Shown: positions 1 to 8,872, counted from the stretch's first letter. The stretch is DNA of 64,000 bases from Terriglobia bacterium (GCA_951813285.1 OX638355.1:556501-620500); one strand, 5' to 3'. Numbers and translations: made by a program. Notes: generated from the sequence alone by a model not told the origin.

Positions 1-196
1 GATGGCCATCGAGCCTGCCAGGAGGCCGGCGATGGGAACAGCGGAGAAACAGCGGGCCGCAGTTGACCGACTGGCCACGACCAGCACGCCTAGGCGGTGC
101 GCATAACCCGAGATTTCCGCTTCGCCGTATGCGCAGGCTGCCACGCCACTTGATTGCCTCAGACTCAGGGTTGATACTTGGCTGACCTGTCCGCTA

Positions 197-334
197 GTAA
201 CTGTTCGGTAGAGCCGTGATGGCTTGGACCCGGACGAGGTTGGAGGTGCGTGCAATCACAGGCGATCCATCGGTTCTGCTCGCTGTGCCTCCCCCGGACG
301 GCGGATGGACTCCACGGCCTGACCGAACAGTTAC
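197..334. repeat. Older or partial copy of the same repeat family
   Basis: GTAACTGTTCGGT at 197-209 and its inverse at 322-334 form inverted ends like those of the neighbouring 323-bp element. The 8-bp flanks (GTCCGCTA and CGTCCACG) do not match, so no target duplication is visible. Together with the left end of the neighbour, bases 320-334 and 342-356 form a perfect 15-bp inverted repeat with a 7-base spacer, which could also fold as a hairpin. It may be a decayed element into whose edge the second copy inserted. Confidence 0.4.
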
Positions 335-341
335 CGTCCAC

Positions 342-664
342 GTAACTGTTCGGTCAAGCTGTGGGCTCGACCTCCTGCGGGTTTGTCCTCTATGCCAACC
401 GAGCGACCGACGAAGCGTCCCCCTTCCACCTCCATCGGACTGGGGGCAGAGAGCGGAGATGAAACCCGTGGAGTCGGTCCGATATGGTCGGTTCGCCAGC
501 CGTGTAGAGGGGTTTCGTGGCTGGCGAGCACTCTCGGCTGGCCTGTCCTGGGGGGGGCAGCCGCTACGATGGCGGCTCAGCGGCGACACCGACGCAATGT
601 GGCTTGATCGCTACGGGGAGGATGCCGGTCCGACCGGTCTTCCACACCTTGACCGAACAGGTAC
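342..664. mobile_element. 323-bp MITE-like element with IS66-type ends
   Basis: The left end reads GTAACTGTTCGGTCAAG and the right end is its reverse complement with one mismatch, giving 17-bp terminal inverted repeats. The 8 bases before the element (334-341) and after it (665-672) are both CCGTCCAC, a perfect 8-bp target duplication. IS66-family elements are known for ends starting GTAA and 8-bp duplications, so this looks like a non-autonomous IS66 derivative. No transposase frame is present inside. The family assignment rests only on the terminal bases and the duplication length. Confidence 0.65.
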
Positions 665-746
665 CCGTCCACCAACGTCCCGGAGGGTCCAGTGGATTCC
701 TTTTCCAAAAGAGGGACATAATGAGGGAACTGTAATCTGCGTATCC

Positions 747-1100
747 TTAGTAACCTCCGTGTAAATAACGAGTTACAGTATTTAGATTATGGTCGGTGAC
801 GAAGCGCACCAGGGCGTGGTGCAACCGCTGCGAGTAATACTTCCCCCGCTTCCCCTCGATCAGGGCAATCCTCGGGCTTGCGTAGACAAAGGCCTCCTCG
901 GAGATCACAACCGTCCTGTCGCTCCCCGAACCTCCTGTAATCCGAATGTCGTTTTCGACATGCTCGGAGGTGATCAGCCACCGGCTCGGCCGGCGCGAAT
1001 CCGCTTCGAACGACAGCCGGTCGTCCTGCGGAATGGTCTTCATCGTCTCCAGCAGGCGATAGGCGTGCTCCTGGGTCCAACTGCCGCTGTCGCTGTCCAC
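747..1100 (-). CDS. C-terminal part of the same frameshifted secreted protein
   Basis: This is a 117-codon frame beginning at a GTG with no clear ribosome site. It is open further upstream, through 'EPQLSILLVDSDSGSW', into the region that overlaps the end of the preceding frame. The hydrophobic strand followed by an Asp/Ser turn and regular helices (QEHAYRLLETMKTI) looks like real protein and not a shadow. The C-terminus (RFVTDHNLNTVTRYLHGGY) is helical. No known family was recognised. It is best read as the downstream half of the 1112-1759 gene. If the shift is genuine and not a sequencing error, the gene is a pseudogene. Confidence 0.45.
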   Translation of the reverse strand: MDSDSGSWTQEHAYRLLETMKTIPQDDRLSFEADSRRPSRWLITSEHVENDIRITGGSGSDRTVVISEEAFVYASPRIALIEGKRGKYYSQRLHHALVRFVTDHNLNTVTRYLHGGY

Positions 1101-1111
1101 CAGCAGGATGC

Positions 1112-1759
1112 TTAGTTGCGGTTCAGCCGAATGGCCGACGAGCTGTCGCTCACCTCGATCGGCTCTCCAAGGAACTCCACTTCCAAGGGTTGATTGACGT
1201 GAGCCGAGTAGTCGTAGCCGGCCGTGCTTTGATCTTCCTCCCAGTGAAAGACGAAGGTGTGCGGATCCAGGAGCGCCAGCACGTATTGCCGGTCGATCTC
1301 ACCGGGCGGAGGCGAGGTGATTACACCGCCTCGGAGACGGAAGGGCCTGGCGGGCGGGCCCCGGTAGCCCGGTTTACGAACCTTGACCTCGTATTTGCCA
1401 TCCGGCAGTCCCATGAAGACAAATCCGCCATCGGGACCCGGGACAGCCCTTTCCAGACTCTGGTAGCCGCAGGAAAGCAGTACCTCCACATCGTCAAACA
1501 CCCCCGGTCCCTCAACCCCGGAGACATGGCCCATGTAGACTCCCGTGCCGGTGCTGCTGTCACTGCAACCGATCCTGCCGTCGCCGGTGTCGCTGCCCGG
1601 GATGCCGCGGATTCTGTCATACTGCCGCTGTCGGTGATCGAGGTCTGAGACTTGGCCCAGAAGGAATCGGTTGCTGTTGCCGCCAACGGCTCCAGCCGCG
1701 ACCAGTGCAACGATCACAAGGCGAACGACGCGGCAAACCTTCGATTTCGTGAGATTCAT
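1112..1759 (-). CDS. Secreted protein with carboxypeptidase-regulatory-like domain (N-terminal part, probable frameshift)
   Basis: The start was placed at the ATG at 1759 because the translation then begins with a basic n-region and the hydrophobic stretch LVIVALVAAGAVGG, a good signal peptide. Upstream residues in the same frame are not protein-like. The middle (about residues 75-150) reads like a CarboxypepD_reg/CNA-B-like beta-sandwich: a short strand, 'DGGFVFMGLPDGKYEVKVRKPGY', which is the usual signature of such a domain. The frame ends at 1112, and the natural continuation appears in another frame as the entry at 747-1100. The two are probably one gene of about 335 codons split by a one-base shift or sequencing error. 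Function unknown. Confidence 0.5.
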   Translation of the reverse strand: MNLTKSKVCRVVRLVIVALVAAGAVGGNSNRFLLGQVSDLDHRQRQYDRIRGIPGSDTGDGRIGCSDSSTGTGVYMGHVSGVEGPGVFDDVEVLLSCGYQSLERAVPGPDGGFVFMGLPDGKYEVKVRKPGYRGPPARPFRLRGGVITSPPPGEIDRQYVLALLDPHTFVFHWEEDQSTAGYDYSAHVNQPLEVEFLGEPIEVSDSSSAIRLNRN

Positions 1760-1873
1760 CGTTCTGTGCGGCATCTCTGCCGGCGAGGAGCAAACTGAGG
1801 CCGAGTCCAGGTCAGGCTCAGGTCTGTGACCCTCCCTGGTCGAGCATGCATCACGGACGATTGGGAGCCTCAT

Positions 1874-2195
1874 GTTCGTCTCGCCTCAAGATGACTCAGC
1901 GGAGTGAGAATCAGGCGCCGGGCCGTGCGAATCTCGCGCCGAGATGTGGCTGAGCCCGACTGCCCATGGATCGCCGGGACACTATCAAAATTCAGTGACA
2001 CCTGCCACACGGGTCGGAGTCAACGTCCTGGAATCTTGTAGAAAAGAAAGAAAAAAGACAGAATGTCCGACATCTGTTTGTTAGTTTCTTGTATTCGCCG
2101 GACTGAACGCACCTCTATGGGCTCTGACTCTCTCCCCCCGGTCATAAAGGCTCAAGAGCCACTCGAAGGCAAGCCGGACAACCAGGAGAAAACTC
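1874..2195. other. Intergenic region, divergent promoters expected
   Basis: This 320-bp space lies between the minus-strand gene and the plus-strand gene at 2196. It contains an A-rich stretch (about 2039-2063, GAAAAGAAAGAAAAAAGAC) and otherwise nothing recognisable. The promoters of both divergent genes must lie in it, but I cannot point to convincing -35/-10 pairs. A ribosome site AGGAG is at 2181-2185. Confidence 0.4.
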
Positions 2196-3551
2196 ATGCG
2201 AACTTTTGAATGGGCAACCTGTTTCCTGAGCGGTCTGCTGCTCCTGTCCTCCACCAGTCTGGCCCAGAATCGAGCAGTAGGACATTACAGGGTCGATCAA
2301 CGCCAGGCGATGCAGGATCGGCTTCGCGCCATCCGGCAAAGCCTGTCCAATCCCACGCGATCTCTCTCCAGCCTGCCGATTCAAGTGGACCAAGCCAAAC
2401 AGGAGGGCATCGACGGCACCAACTTCGTCAACATCCTTCCCTTCGTCACCAAGGAGAACGGCGCACGGACCAATATCGGGATCAACAACTTCAGTCAGTC
2501 TTCTCTGGCCCGGGAAGACAGGCCCACGGCCACCGTGGAGATCGGTCTCTATGATCCCTCCGGGAACTTGGACCGTTCATCAATCTTCTCTGTCCGGTCG
2601 AATGAAATGCTTCAAATCAACCACATCATCAACGTCCTGGACCCGGTTCAGGGGGGAGGATCAGCCACCACGGGCTGGCTGCTGATCTTCTCGGATGAAC
2701 CGGTTACCGCCTGGGCCTCGGTCATCCTGGATCAGACAAGCAATGACCCTGCCATGCTGGTGGCCATTGCCGACCAGATCTTCAAACCCGCGGCTTTTGT
2801 CGAGAGCCAGGGGACACCCTCGAATCCGCTTCTGATCCATTCCTCGGTAAAAGGGGGAGCCTTCAAGTCCCGTCTGGCCGTGATCAACATCGGTTCGGGC
2901 GCGGGACGTGTCAGAGTGAAGCTGTTCAGTCAGTCGGGAGCCCTGCAGGAAGCATTGCCGGCTGTCTCTATCGATCCGAACGGCATGTTCATCAGCGACG
3001 ATATTCGCATGCCGGTTCCCAGCACTTTCGGACCGATCAATATCGAGGTTGAGGATGTCGATACCGAAGACAACACCATGCCGCGAATCGTCGCCACCTC
3101 TCTGATCGAGAGCACCACCGGGCCGTTTGCCGGCTTCCTGCCCGCCTTTGCCCTGCCTCAGCACACCACCGCGGCGATGGCGGGCACCTGGGAGGGTTCT
3201 GTCACCGGGGGGATCACCAATGCCCAAGTCCGCCTGACTCTCTTTCAGGAAAGGGACATGCTCTACGGAAGCCTGGAAATCCTCAGCGGCACCTTCCCCA
3301 CGACCGACCGCTTCTTTGACATCAAAGGGGATGTCATCGACGGGTCCGTGTTATTGGAGATTCAACAGGTGCTCGACAACTGCCGGCACCCTGACAGCGA
3401 CCCATGCACGGTGTTCGCCTATCGGCTGTTCGCCGAATCCATCAGCGGCAGTACCCTCAGCGGCGATACGGTTTACATCGACGGATCGGGCCGCTCCGAC
3501 AGCGGCAGCTTCACGCTGGACAGGCTCGGAGCCATCTACACGTCCGAGTAG
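2196..3551 (+). CDS. Secreted hypothetical protein, 451 aa
   Basis: The ATG is preceded by CCAGGAGAAAACTC, a good ribosome site. Residues 1-23 (hydrophobic core CFLSGLLLLSSTSLA, then Q) form a signal peptide. The body has two parts. Residues about 75-325 have repeated beta-rich blocks (INNFSQSS, RLAVINIGSGAGRVRVKLF) that describe two immunoglobulin-like or COG1470-like units. The thematic wording (T.LGINNF, TVEIGLYDPSG) resembles the shared C-terminal module of the large proteins at 13599 and 47841 without being a close copy. Residues about 330-451 (AGTWEGSVTGG...RLTLFQERDMLYGSL) look like a small lipocalin-like or META-like barrel. No catalytic motif is visible. A role in the periplasm or cell surface is inferred from export only. 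Confidence 0.75.
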   Translation: MRTFEWATCFLSGLLLLSSTSLAQNRAVGHYRVDQRQAMQDRLRAIRQSLSNPTRSLSSLPIQVDQAKQEGIDGTNFVNILPFVTKENGARTNIGINNFSQSSLAREDRPTATVEIGLYDPSGNLDRSSIFSVRSNEMLQINHIINVLDPVQGGGSATTGWLLIFSDEPVTAWASVILDQTSNDPAMLVAIADQIFKPAAFVESQGTPSNPLLIHSSVKGGAFKSRLAVINIGSGAGRVRVKLFSQSGALQEALPAVSIDPNGMFISDDIRMPVPSTFGPINIEVEDVDTEDNTMPRIVATSLIESTTGPFAGFLPAFALPQHTTAAMAGTWEGSVTGGITNAQVRLTLFQERDMLYGSLEILSGTFPTTDRFFDIKGDVIDGSVLLEIQQVLDNCRHPDSDPCTVFAYRLFAESISGSTLSGDTVYIDGSGRSDSGSFTLDRLGAIYTSE

Positions 3552-3653
3552 AACACCGGATTGTAGTGGGACAGATCCGGCAACTCCCGAGTGTCGATCC
3601 AGGTATTGTTGGTGGGAGGAGCCTCGCAGGAAAGAGAAATAAGCTCTCAATAC

Positions 3654-4286
3654 GAGCCATTTGCAAAATTCGGCAGCGTGACCTTTGCCGGGGATGGCCA
3701 CAAAAGGCACAAGAACACAAAAAGAGCAGAACGCTGAAAGCCTGCAAGACGTTGACTCCCGAACCCGTCGCACAAGTTCCGCGCTATCTGCATACATCCG
3801 GTCAACCCGTCGCCATGGGGATCAACTTCGGATTGCCAAGACTCGAAATCACGAAATCCGTTTTGTGACTTTTGTGCTTTTTGTGGTGAACTCCCTTTTC
3901 CACCAGGTCGCACCCGACTAATTGAAATAGGCAGAACATCGCGATTGCCGGCAAAACGACCTGCCCCACTGCCAATATTGCAAGAGGCTCTCTCGCATGA
4001 TCTGCACGGCAGGGCTGCGGCCCGGCAACCCGACACGCTCTCTTGAGGAGCAAGAGTGAATGGGAGAACGCCCACCCGGGAGCGCGGGCGTCTCGCCCGC
4101 ATAGGACTTGGCACCATAGTAGCGAACCCTGCAAAGGCCGTTTGGTGCACTGTTCGAAGGAATGCCCCTGGATCGCAGGCTGCTTGCACGAATAAGGTTG
4201 CGGGCGGGACGCCCGCGCTCCCGGGTGGGCTTCCTCCCATGACGTCGGGATATCAAGGCCACGATGCGGAGTTTTGCAAAGGGCTC
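3654..4286. repeat. Segment bounded by inverted TTTGCAAA repeats
   Basis: GAGCCATTTGCAAAATTC (from 3654) is matched in inverse orientation at 4265-4286 (reverse complement GAGCCCTTTGCAAAACTC). The same word family, GAGCCTTTTGCAAAATTC, bounds the AT-rich elements at 13368 and 47650. The 633-bp segment may be a mobile or recombination-derived unit, itself interrupted by the 181-bp element at 4060-4240. No transposase is present. Confidence 0.4.
4060..4240. repeat. 181-bp element with 41-bp imperfect terminal inverted repeats
   Basis: Bases 4060-4100 and 4200-4240 are imperfect inverted copies. The inner 31 bases (4070-4100 and 4200-4230) differ at a single position. Each arm also contains the self-complementary GCGGGCGTCTCGCCCGC, so each end can fold on its own. 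Length, lack of coding capacity and terminal symmetry suggest a MITE or REP-type unit. Copies elsewhere in the genome would be needed to prove mobility. Confidence 0.5.
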
Positions 4287-4835
4287 AACACATCTGCACA
4301 AATTAGGGCAGGGAACATCGATAGACAGGATGGACAGGATTAACAGGATGAGAAGCCGCTGCGCAGGAAGCGGAGCGCGCCCGTCAGATTCTTGAGAAGC
4401 CAGCCGGGCGGAAGGAGAGCCGCGCGGCCGTTTTAGGTCGATGCGGGCGGGCTGCGCCCGGACTGGGGCGGGCGGGAGGTCCTCCTCCCGTCACTCTTGC
4501 CCCTCAAGCCGGCTCGCGCCGGGTTGCCAGGCCGCAGCCCCTGCCGATGCGGCAGAGCCGTCCCGCTTGGTGGTCCTTCATGTAACTTCGCGCAACTTCG
4601 TGGATCACTCTTTTTTTCTGTTGTTTCGGCCAAGTGTCGCCCCTGCCGTGCGGATCATTCGAGAGTCCAACAATCGGAAATCGATAATCCCTTCACGGCC
4701 TTGGTACCCCGTCGCGGATAGCCTCAACGCCTTAGTGGCCCTTCGTGGTCCTTCGTGTGTCTTCGTGGATAACTCTTTTTCTTTTGTCTTTTTTCGGTTG
4801 CTTCGGGCAAGTGGACTACTTCCTGCTGTCGGAGG

Positions 4836-5918
4836 TTACTTCCCGGAGGCAGAACCGGACCCGCCGCCCTTCTGCCGCCGCTCCCAGTCCCGCACCTTGC
4901 GGTTGGCGGCATCGAAGATGCGCTCGTAGTTGCCGTAGCGGGTCTTGCGGCTGGCCGATTCATCCAATTGGTCCCAGAGCGGCTGGTAGTCGCGATAGGT
5001 TTTCAGGTAGGCGTCGGGGCTGGCGGGCGCCACCGAGTCGCTGCCGAAGAGGAAGCGCTCGGGGTAGTTGTTCAGCAGATCGGCCCAGGCCCGGACTGAC
5101 CGGGGACTCTCGACCACCCACTTGGCGACCTCGTCCCAGGAGAGGTCGCAATGGACGTGTGAGAAGGCCGGATCGCGAAAGAGTTCCTCCAGCAACTCCA
5201 GGTGGTTGGACGTGGGCCCCACGAAACGGCCCAGACCGGAGTGGGCCCAGATGATGGTGGTTTGGGGATGAGCCCTGAAGATCTCTTTCAGGGCGTCGAA
5301 ATGGGCCGGCCGGTCGTCCTTGACCGGCCTCACGGTGTTGATGTCGCAGTGCAGATTCACCACCAGCCCCACTTCCCCGGCAAATTTCAGGATCTTCTTC
5401 AGGGCGGGGTTGCGCAGACTGGCGGTGTGCCCCAGCACCTTGGAGGACACGAATTCCTTGTGGATGGAGAACTCGCCGATGCCGCTGAAAACGCCCGGAT
5501 AAAGCGTCAGCACCCGTCGAATGTGGTCGGTTGCATACATGTCGGTCGGGTTGAAACCGGTGATCATGGGATCGAAGCGGCGCTGGTCCCGGGGAGAAAG
5601 GTCCCGGTAAGCCTCGGCAACCATGGCATCCACAAAGGAGTAGTAGTAGAGGGCGGAATCCGAAAGAAGATAGTAATCGGGCGCCCGTTTTCCAGACTCG
5701 AAGTAGTCCCACTTCTGTTGCAGCGGAATGCCGAACAGCGACACGCGGCCCACCTTGCCTCCCATGATCTGCAGGAAGTCTTCCAGGCCGATTCCCCGCT
5801 GAACGTAGTTGGCGATGTGGAAATGGGCGTCGTGGAAATCGACCTCCGCGGCCGGCGCCGGCGAAACCCATAGGGTGCAGACGGCCAGGATGGCCATGGC
5901 TGTCAATGGTGCTTTCAT
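4836..5918 (-). CDS. Exported amidohydrolase (amidohydrolase-2 family)
   Basis: This 360-residue TIM-barrel metal-dependent hydrolase of the amidohydrolase-2 superfamily begins with a signal peptide (AMAILAVCTLWVSPAPA), so it acts outside the cytoplasm. The first metal motif HDAHFHI lies at about residues 29-35, a later His is in LVVNLHCD (about 190), another in IIWAHSGLG (about 225), and the catalytic Asp is in LFGSDS (about 297). All fit a TatD/ACMSD-like barrel. The substrate is unknown. It is the last of three same-strand genes (7838 to 4836; gaps 24 and 84 bp) with a cyclase-family hydrolase and a phosphoesterase, so a small catabolic operon is likely. The C-terminus is a Gly/Ser-rich tail. 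Confidence 0.85.
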   Translation of the reverse strand: MKAPLTAMAILAVCTLWVSPAPAAEVDFHDAHFHIANYVQRGIGLEDFLQIMGGKVGRVSLFGIPLQQKWDYFESGKRAPDYYLLSDSALYYYSFVDAMVAEAYRDLSPRDQRRFDPMITGFNPTDMYATDHIRRVLTLYPGVFSGIGEFSIHKEFVSSKVLGHTASLRNPALKKILKFAGEVGLVVNLHCDINTVRPVKDDRPAHFDALKEIFRAHPQTTIIWAHSGLGRFVGPTSNHLELLEELFRDPAFSHVHCDLSWDEVAKWVVESPRSVRAWADLLNNYPERFLFGSDSVAPASPDAYLKTYRDYQPLWDQLDESASRKTRYGNYERIFDAANRKVRDWERRQKGGGSGSASGK

Positions 5919-6002
5919 TGGGTCATTCTCCCGATTTCCCCGCGTTTCGATTCCGGTCCGGCGGGAACGAGCCTCCGGTTGAAGACGTCACCACCGGCTG
6001 GG

Positions 6003-7028
6003 TTAGAAAGTGGCGATGGGGTTGAGCGGCGATCCGGTGCCGCCGCCGACCGGCAGCGGGGCCGCCGTGATCAGGAACTCCCAGCGGTTCAGGCGGCGAG
6101 CGGTGGCGCTGAGGGCTTCCAGGTCGCAGTTGTCGAAGATGGGAACCCCCATGGCGATGATGGAAAGCATATGAATGGGTGAGACCACGCCTTCGATGCC
6201 CGAAGGGGCCACCTCGCTGGCGGCGTCGCTGCCCAGCATGGCGATCTCCCGCTGGTGCAGCCAGCGGGCGCAGGAAGCATACATTCCGGCCGCCGTTTCG
6301 GAAACGTCCCAGACGCCCTTGGTGTCCCTTCTGGCCCAGCGTCCCGTCCGCACCAGCAGCACATCCCCCCGGCCCACTTTCACTCCGGCCTTCTTTTCCC
6401 AGGCGTCCAGGTCTTCGGGATAGATGGCGTCTCCCGGTTCCAGATAGTCGACCCCCTTGAGGGCTGGGATGTCCATCAGAATCCCGCGGGTGAAGATGCC
6501 GTCCTTCACCGTCTCAATCCCCAGCTTGCCCGCACCCTTGTCGGTGACTTCCATGCGGGAGAACCCGTTGAACATCTTGCCCCCGTAGAACATGTGGCAC
6601 AGGGAGTCCATGTGGGTATGAGCCCAGCCGTGGTATTGCATGCGATAGGCGTCATTGGAGAACATCCCGGGACTCTTGCCGGTCAACAGCATGGCATGCT
6701 CGACGGGAAAGGGATTGTCCACCGACTCTTCCTTCTCGATGCCCCGGGCCAGGGAAACCGAAACGCCTTCCCGGACCAGCTTCGCCGCCTGCTTGCGCTT
6801 GTCCGGGGTAATGAAGTTCAGGGCTCCCAGCTCATCCGAGTCTCCCCAACGCCCCCAGTTGGACAGCTCTTCCATCCACCGGTCGATATCGGCCTTGGTC
6901 AGGCTCCGGCTGCCTTGAGCCGACATGTCGGGGACTTGAGAAGACCGTTGCCAAAAGAACCAGATCGCCAACAGAGCCACCAGCAAGGCGATGGGCCGCC
7001 AGTAACAACATCCGAGAGAGATTCTCAT
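6003..7028 (-). CDS. Membrane-anchored or exported cyclase-family hydrolase
   Basis: This 341-residue protein belongs to the cyclase family (PF04199), which includes kynurenine formamidases and related metal-dependent hydrolases. The family metal motif HxxxHxDxxxH is visible as HGWAHTHMDSLCH at about residue 134, and SDAASEVAPSGIEG near residue 250 fits the second conserved region. The N-terminus has a basic start and one hydrophobic helix (PIALLVALLAIWFFW), which is a membrane anchor or uncleaved signal. It sits 24 bp downstream of the phosphoesterase gene and 84 bp upstream of the amidohydrolase gene. The substrate cannot be told from sequence, and kynurenine pathway neighbours are absent. 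Confidence 0.82.
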   Translation of the reverse strand: MRISLGCCYWRPIALLVALLAIWFFWQRSSQVPDMSAQGSRSLTKADIDRWMEELSNWGRWGDSDELGALNFITPDKRKQAAKLVREGVSVSLARGIEKEESVDNPFPVEHAMLLTGKSPGMFSNDAYRMQYHGWAHTHMDSLCHMFYGGKMFNGFSRMEVTDKGAGKLGIETVKDGIFTRGILMDIPALKGVDYLEPGDAIYPEDLDAWEKKAGVKVGRGDVLLVRTGRWARRDTKGVWDVSETAAGMYASCARWLHQREIAMLGSDAASEVAPSGIEGVVSPIHMLSIIAMGVPIFDNCDLEALSATARRLNRWEFLITAAPLPVGGGTGSPLNPIATF

Positions 7029-7052
7029 TAGACTGTTCTCCTTGATTGACCT

Positions 7053-7838
7053 TCAGGCACGCCGCAGCTCGTCGGCGGTCAGCCGGTGCACCACCGTTCG
7101 CAGTCCCTGCTCTCCGAGGGAGATCACCCGGTAGCCGCCCGGCAACGACACCGACTTTTCAGACCAGGGGCCCTCTCCGAACTGGAAAGAGATCGCGGGC
7201 ACGGACATGAAGTGGATGCCCGCGTAGTGAAGGTGGCACTCGAAATGGATATGGCCGAAGAAGACCGCCTCCACCCATTGGGACCCTTTGAGGATCTCCA
7301 GCAGCGGACCGGCATTCTTCAACATCAGCGCGTCCATCCAGGAAACCCCGCTGGCCAGGGGATGGTGGTGCATGAAGACCAGGGTGGGTTGGGGTTCCCG
7401 GAGCAACCGGTCCAGCCATTGCAGTTGCTCCTCCTCCATGCTTCCCCAGATCTCCCCGGGGCGGGAGGTGTCCAGCACCACCAGCCGCCATCCCGATCGG
7501 TTCAGGCAGTAGTAGTAGGGATCGCCAGCCGGTTGCTCCTGGTTCAGCAGGTGCCGCCGCAGGCTCCCGCGGTCGTCGTGGTTGCCGGCGGCATAATGGA
7601 CCGGAGGGCCGACCCTTTCCATTTGCGCCTTGAAGAGCAGGTAGGCGGCCTCGGTTTGCTCGGAGACCGAGTCGCCGGTGTAGATGCACAGGTCGGGACG
7701 CGGCCGGATGGCGTTGATGGAGGCGACGGCGGCCTTCAGGGCGCGTGTAGGCTCCACTCCATAGATCACATGGGCGGGATCGCCGAACAGATGAGCGTCG
7801 GAGAAGTGGACGATCGAGAACTCGGGCTCGGCGGTCAT
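7053..7838 (-). CDS. Calcineurin-like metallophosphoesterase
   Basis: This 261-residue phosphoesterase has the full metallophosphoesterase motif set in order: FSDAH (about 12-16), YTGDS (about 54), GNHDD (about 86-90), HHHP (about 158-161) and GHIHFECH (about 196-203). It lacks a signal peptide and is therefore cytoplasmic. Its length and motif spacing resemble cAMP phosphodiesterase CpdA-type enzymes, but the real substrate could be another phosphodiester or phosphomonoester. It is first in a likely three-gene operon with a cyclase-family hydrolase and an amidohydrolase. Confidence 0.85.
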   Translation of the reverse strand: MTAEPEFSIVHFSDAHLFGDPAHVIYGVEPTRALKAAVASINAIRPRPDLCIYTGDSVSEQTEAAYLLFKAQMERVGPPVHYAAGNHDDRGSLRRHLLNQEQPAGDPYYYCLNRSGWRLVVLDTSRPGEIWGSMEEEQLQWLDRLLREPQPTLVFMHHHPLASGVSWMDALMLKNAGPLLEILKGSQWVEAVFFGHIHFECHLHYAGIHFMSVPAISFQFGEGPWSEKSVSLPGGYRVISLGEQGLRTVVHRLTADELRRA

Positions 7839-8125
7839 GGCGCAACCCCGGCAGGCCGGCGCCGGAAGGTGGATTTCAACGGCCCCTGAAGGCCGGCTGT
7901 CGGCACGGGGCCAACTCTATCACGACCCTGATCGGGAGCCAAGCCGGCGAAAACCGCGGCCGACCGGCCGCGGTTGAAGCAGCCCCAAACCTGCCGGGGA
8001 GAAGGGTTTGACTTCCCGGGGCTCGGGCCATATCATTTCCGCCCTGACCGGTCCGCAACCAGAAACAGACCCGCATCCTTGCCCCAAGCCGGCCTCCGCA
8101 AGAACGAGGCCGCGGCGAATGCACC

Positions 8126-8872
8126 ATGGCCAGGCTAAGCCAGCGAGCGCTGGAACAATACCGGCAGCAGGGTTACGTCAGGGGCGGGAAGATACTGTCC
8201 GACAGCGAGCTGGCCCGGCTGCGGGAGGAGATCCACCGGCACATCGCCGGGCTGCCGTCGGGAACCCGGCCCGAGAACATGCCGTCGGTGCACTACCACA
8301 ACCGCTACTTCCTGGATCTTTTCCTCAGTGAGCCCCTGGTGGACATTGCGGAGCAGATTCTGGGTCCGGACGTTGCCCTCTTTACCTCCTACGTCATCAG
8401 CAAACGCCCCGGAGACGGGCTGGAGGTGGAGTGGCACCAGGATGCCGCCTTTTTCCCCATCGACCCCATGGAGACCTTCACCGTGTGGCTGGCAGTGGAT
8501 GATTCGGACCGCCGGAACGGATGCATGCAGATCATCCCGGGGTCCCACCGCAACAAGGTGCTCTTGAACCACCGGGTCGATACGGACCGCCGGACCACCC
8601 TGCCCCTGGCCTTCCGGCAGGTGGATCAGACCCGGGCGGTCGACGTGGAGCTCAAAGCCGGGGAGTTCTCCGCCCACGACGTCTTCCTGTGGCACGGGTC
8701 CAACCCCAACCGCTCCCAGAGGCGCCGGTGCGGCATCACCATCAAGTACATTCCGACTTACGTCCGCATCGATCGCACCTTCGTGTCTCCCACCGGGTTC
8801 GATTGGTCCGGTCTGAGACTCTACCTGGCCCGGGGCCGTCCGGGCGAGCTGAATGAATACGTCAGTCTGTAG
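8126..8872 (+). CDS. Phytanoyl-CoA dioxygenase (PhyH) family protein
   Basis: This 248-residue non-haem Fe(II)/2-oxoglutarate oxygenase has the facial triad visible as HQD in VEWHQDAAFF (about residues 101-108) and the distal His in LWHGSNPNRS (about 191), with the Arg/Ser of NRSQRRR for 2-oxoglutarate binding. The wording 'WLAVDDSDRRNGCMQIIPGSH' is typical of PhyH hydroxylases. The N-terminus has no signal. The ATG lacks a strong ribosome site. It leads a four-gene plus-strand cluster with spacings of 57, 34 and 22 bp, suggesting oxidative attack as the first step of a catabolic route for an amide- or amine-containing compound (inference). Confidence 0.87.
   Translation: MARLSQRALEQYRQQGYVRGGKILSDSELARLREEIHRHIAGLPSGTRPENMPSVHYHNRYFLDLFLSEPLVDIAEQILGPDVALFTSYVISKRPGDGLEVEWHQDAAFFPIDPMETFTVWLAVDDSDRRNGCMQIIPGSHRNKVLLNHRVDTDRRTTLPLAFRQVDQTRAVDVELKAGEFSAHDVFLWHGSNPNRSQRRRCGITIKYIPTYVRIDRTFVSPTGFDWSGLRLYLARGRPGELNEYVSL

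Larger units (their letters stand above)
1..746. other. Gene-free region holding a MITE
   Basis: I find no convincing coding region here. The open frames on both strands overlap each other, have low-complexity Arg/Pro/Ser-rich translations, and run across the terminal inverted repeats of the element at 342-664. What can be supported is a set of four related 13-17 bp repeat ends (197-209, 320-334, 342-358, 648-664) described in separate entries. The first 190 bases show nothing recognisable. Confidence 0.6.
3552..4835. other. 1.3-kb repeat-filled intergenic region
   Basis: There is no credible gene. The DNA holds nested inverted-repeat elements (3654-4286 and 4060-4240) and the heptad-like string ACAGGATGGACAGGATTAACAGGATG near 4322-4349. 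It also holds two stretches rich in 'CTTCGTGG' and 'CCTTCGTG' words with pyrimidine runs (4588-4625 and 4738-4800). These word families recur at about 19190-19480 and 58800-58875 in this window, so they are dispersed genomic repeats. Short open frames here with 'EFCK' or 'TPALPG' translations are repeat shadows. Confidence 0.6.

Noticed and set aside
320-356. Perfect 15-bp inverted repeat as a terminator or operator
   Set aside because: It is better explained as two abutting ends of the repeat elements with a target-site copy between them.
216-764. 182-codon plus-strand frame near the left edge
   Set aside because: It runs through the inverted ends of the MITE, its composition is Arg/Pro-rich, and an equally long frame lies on the other strand.
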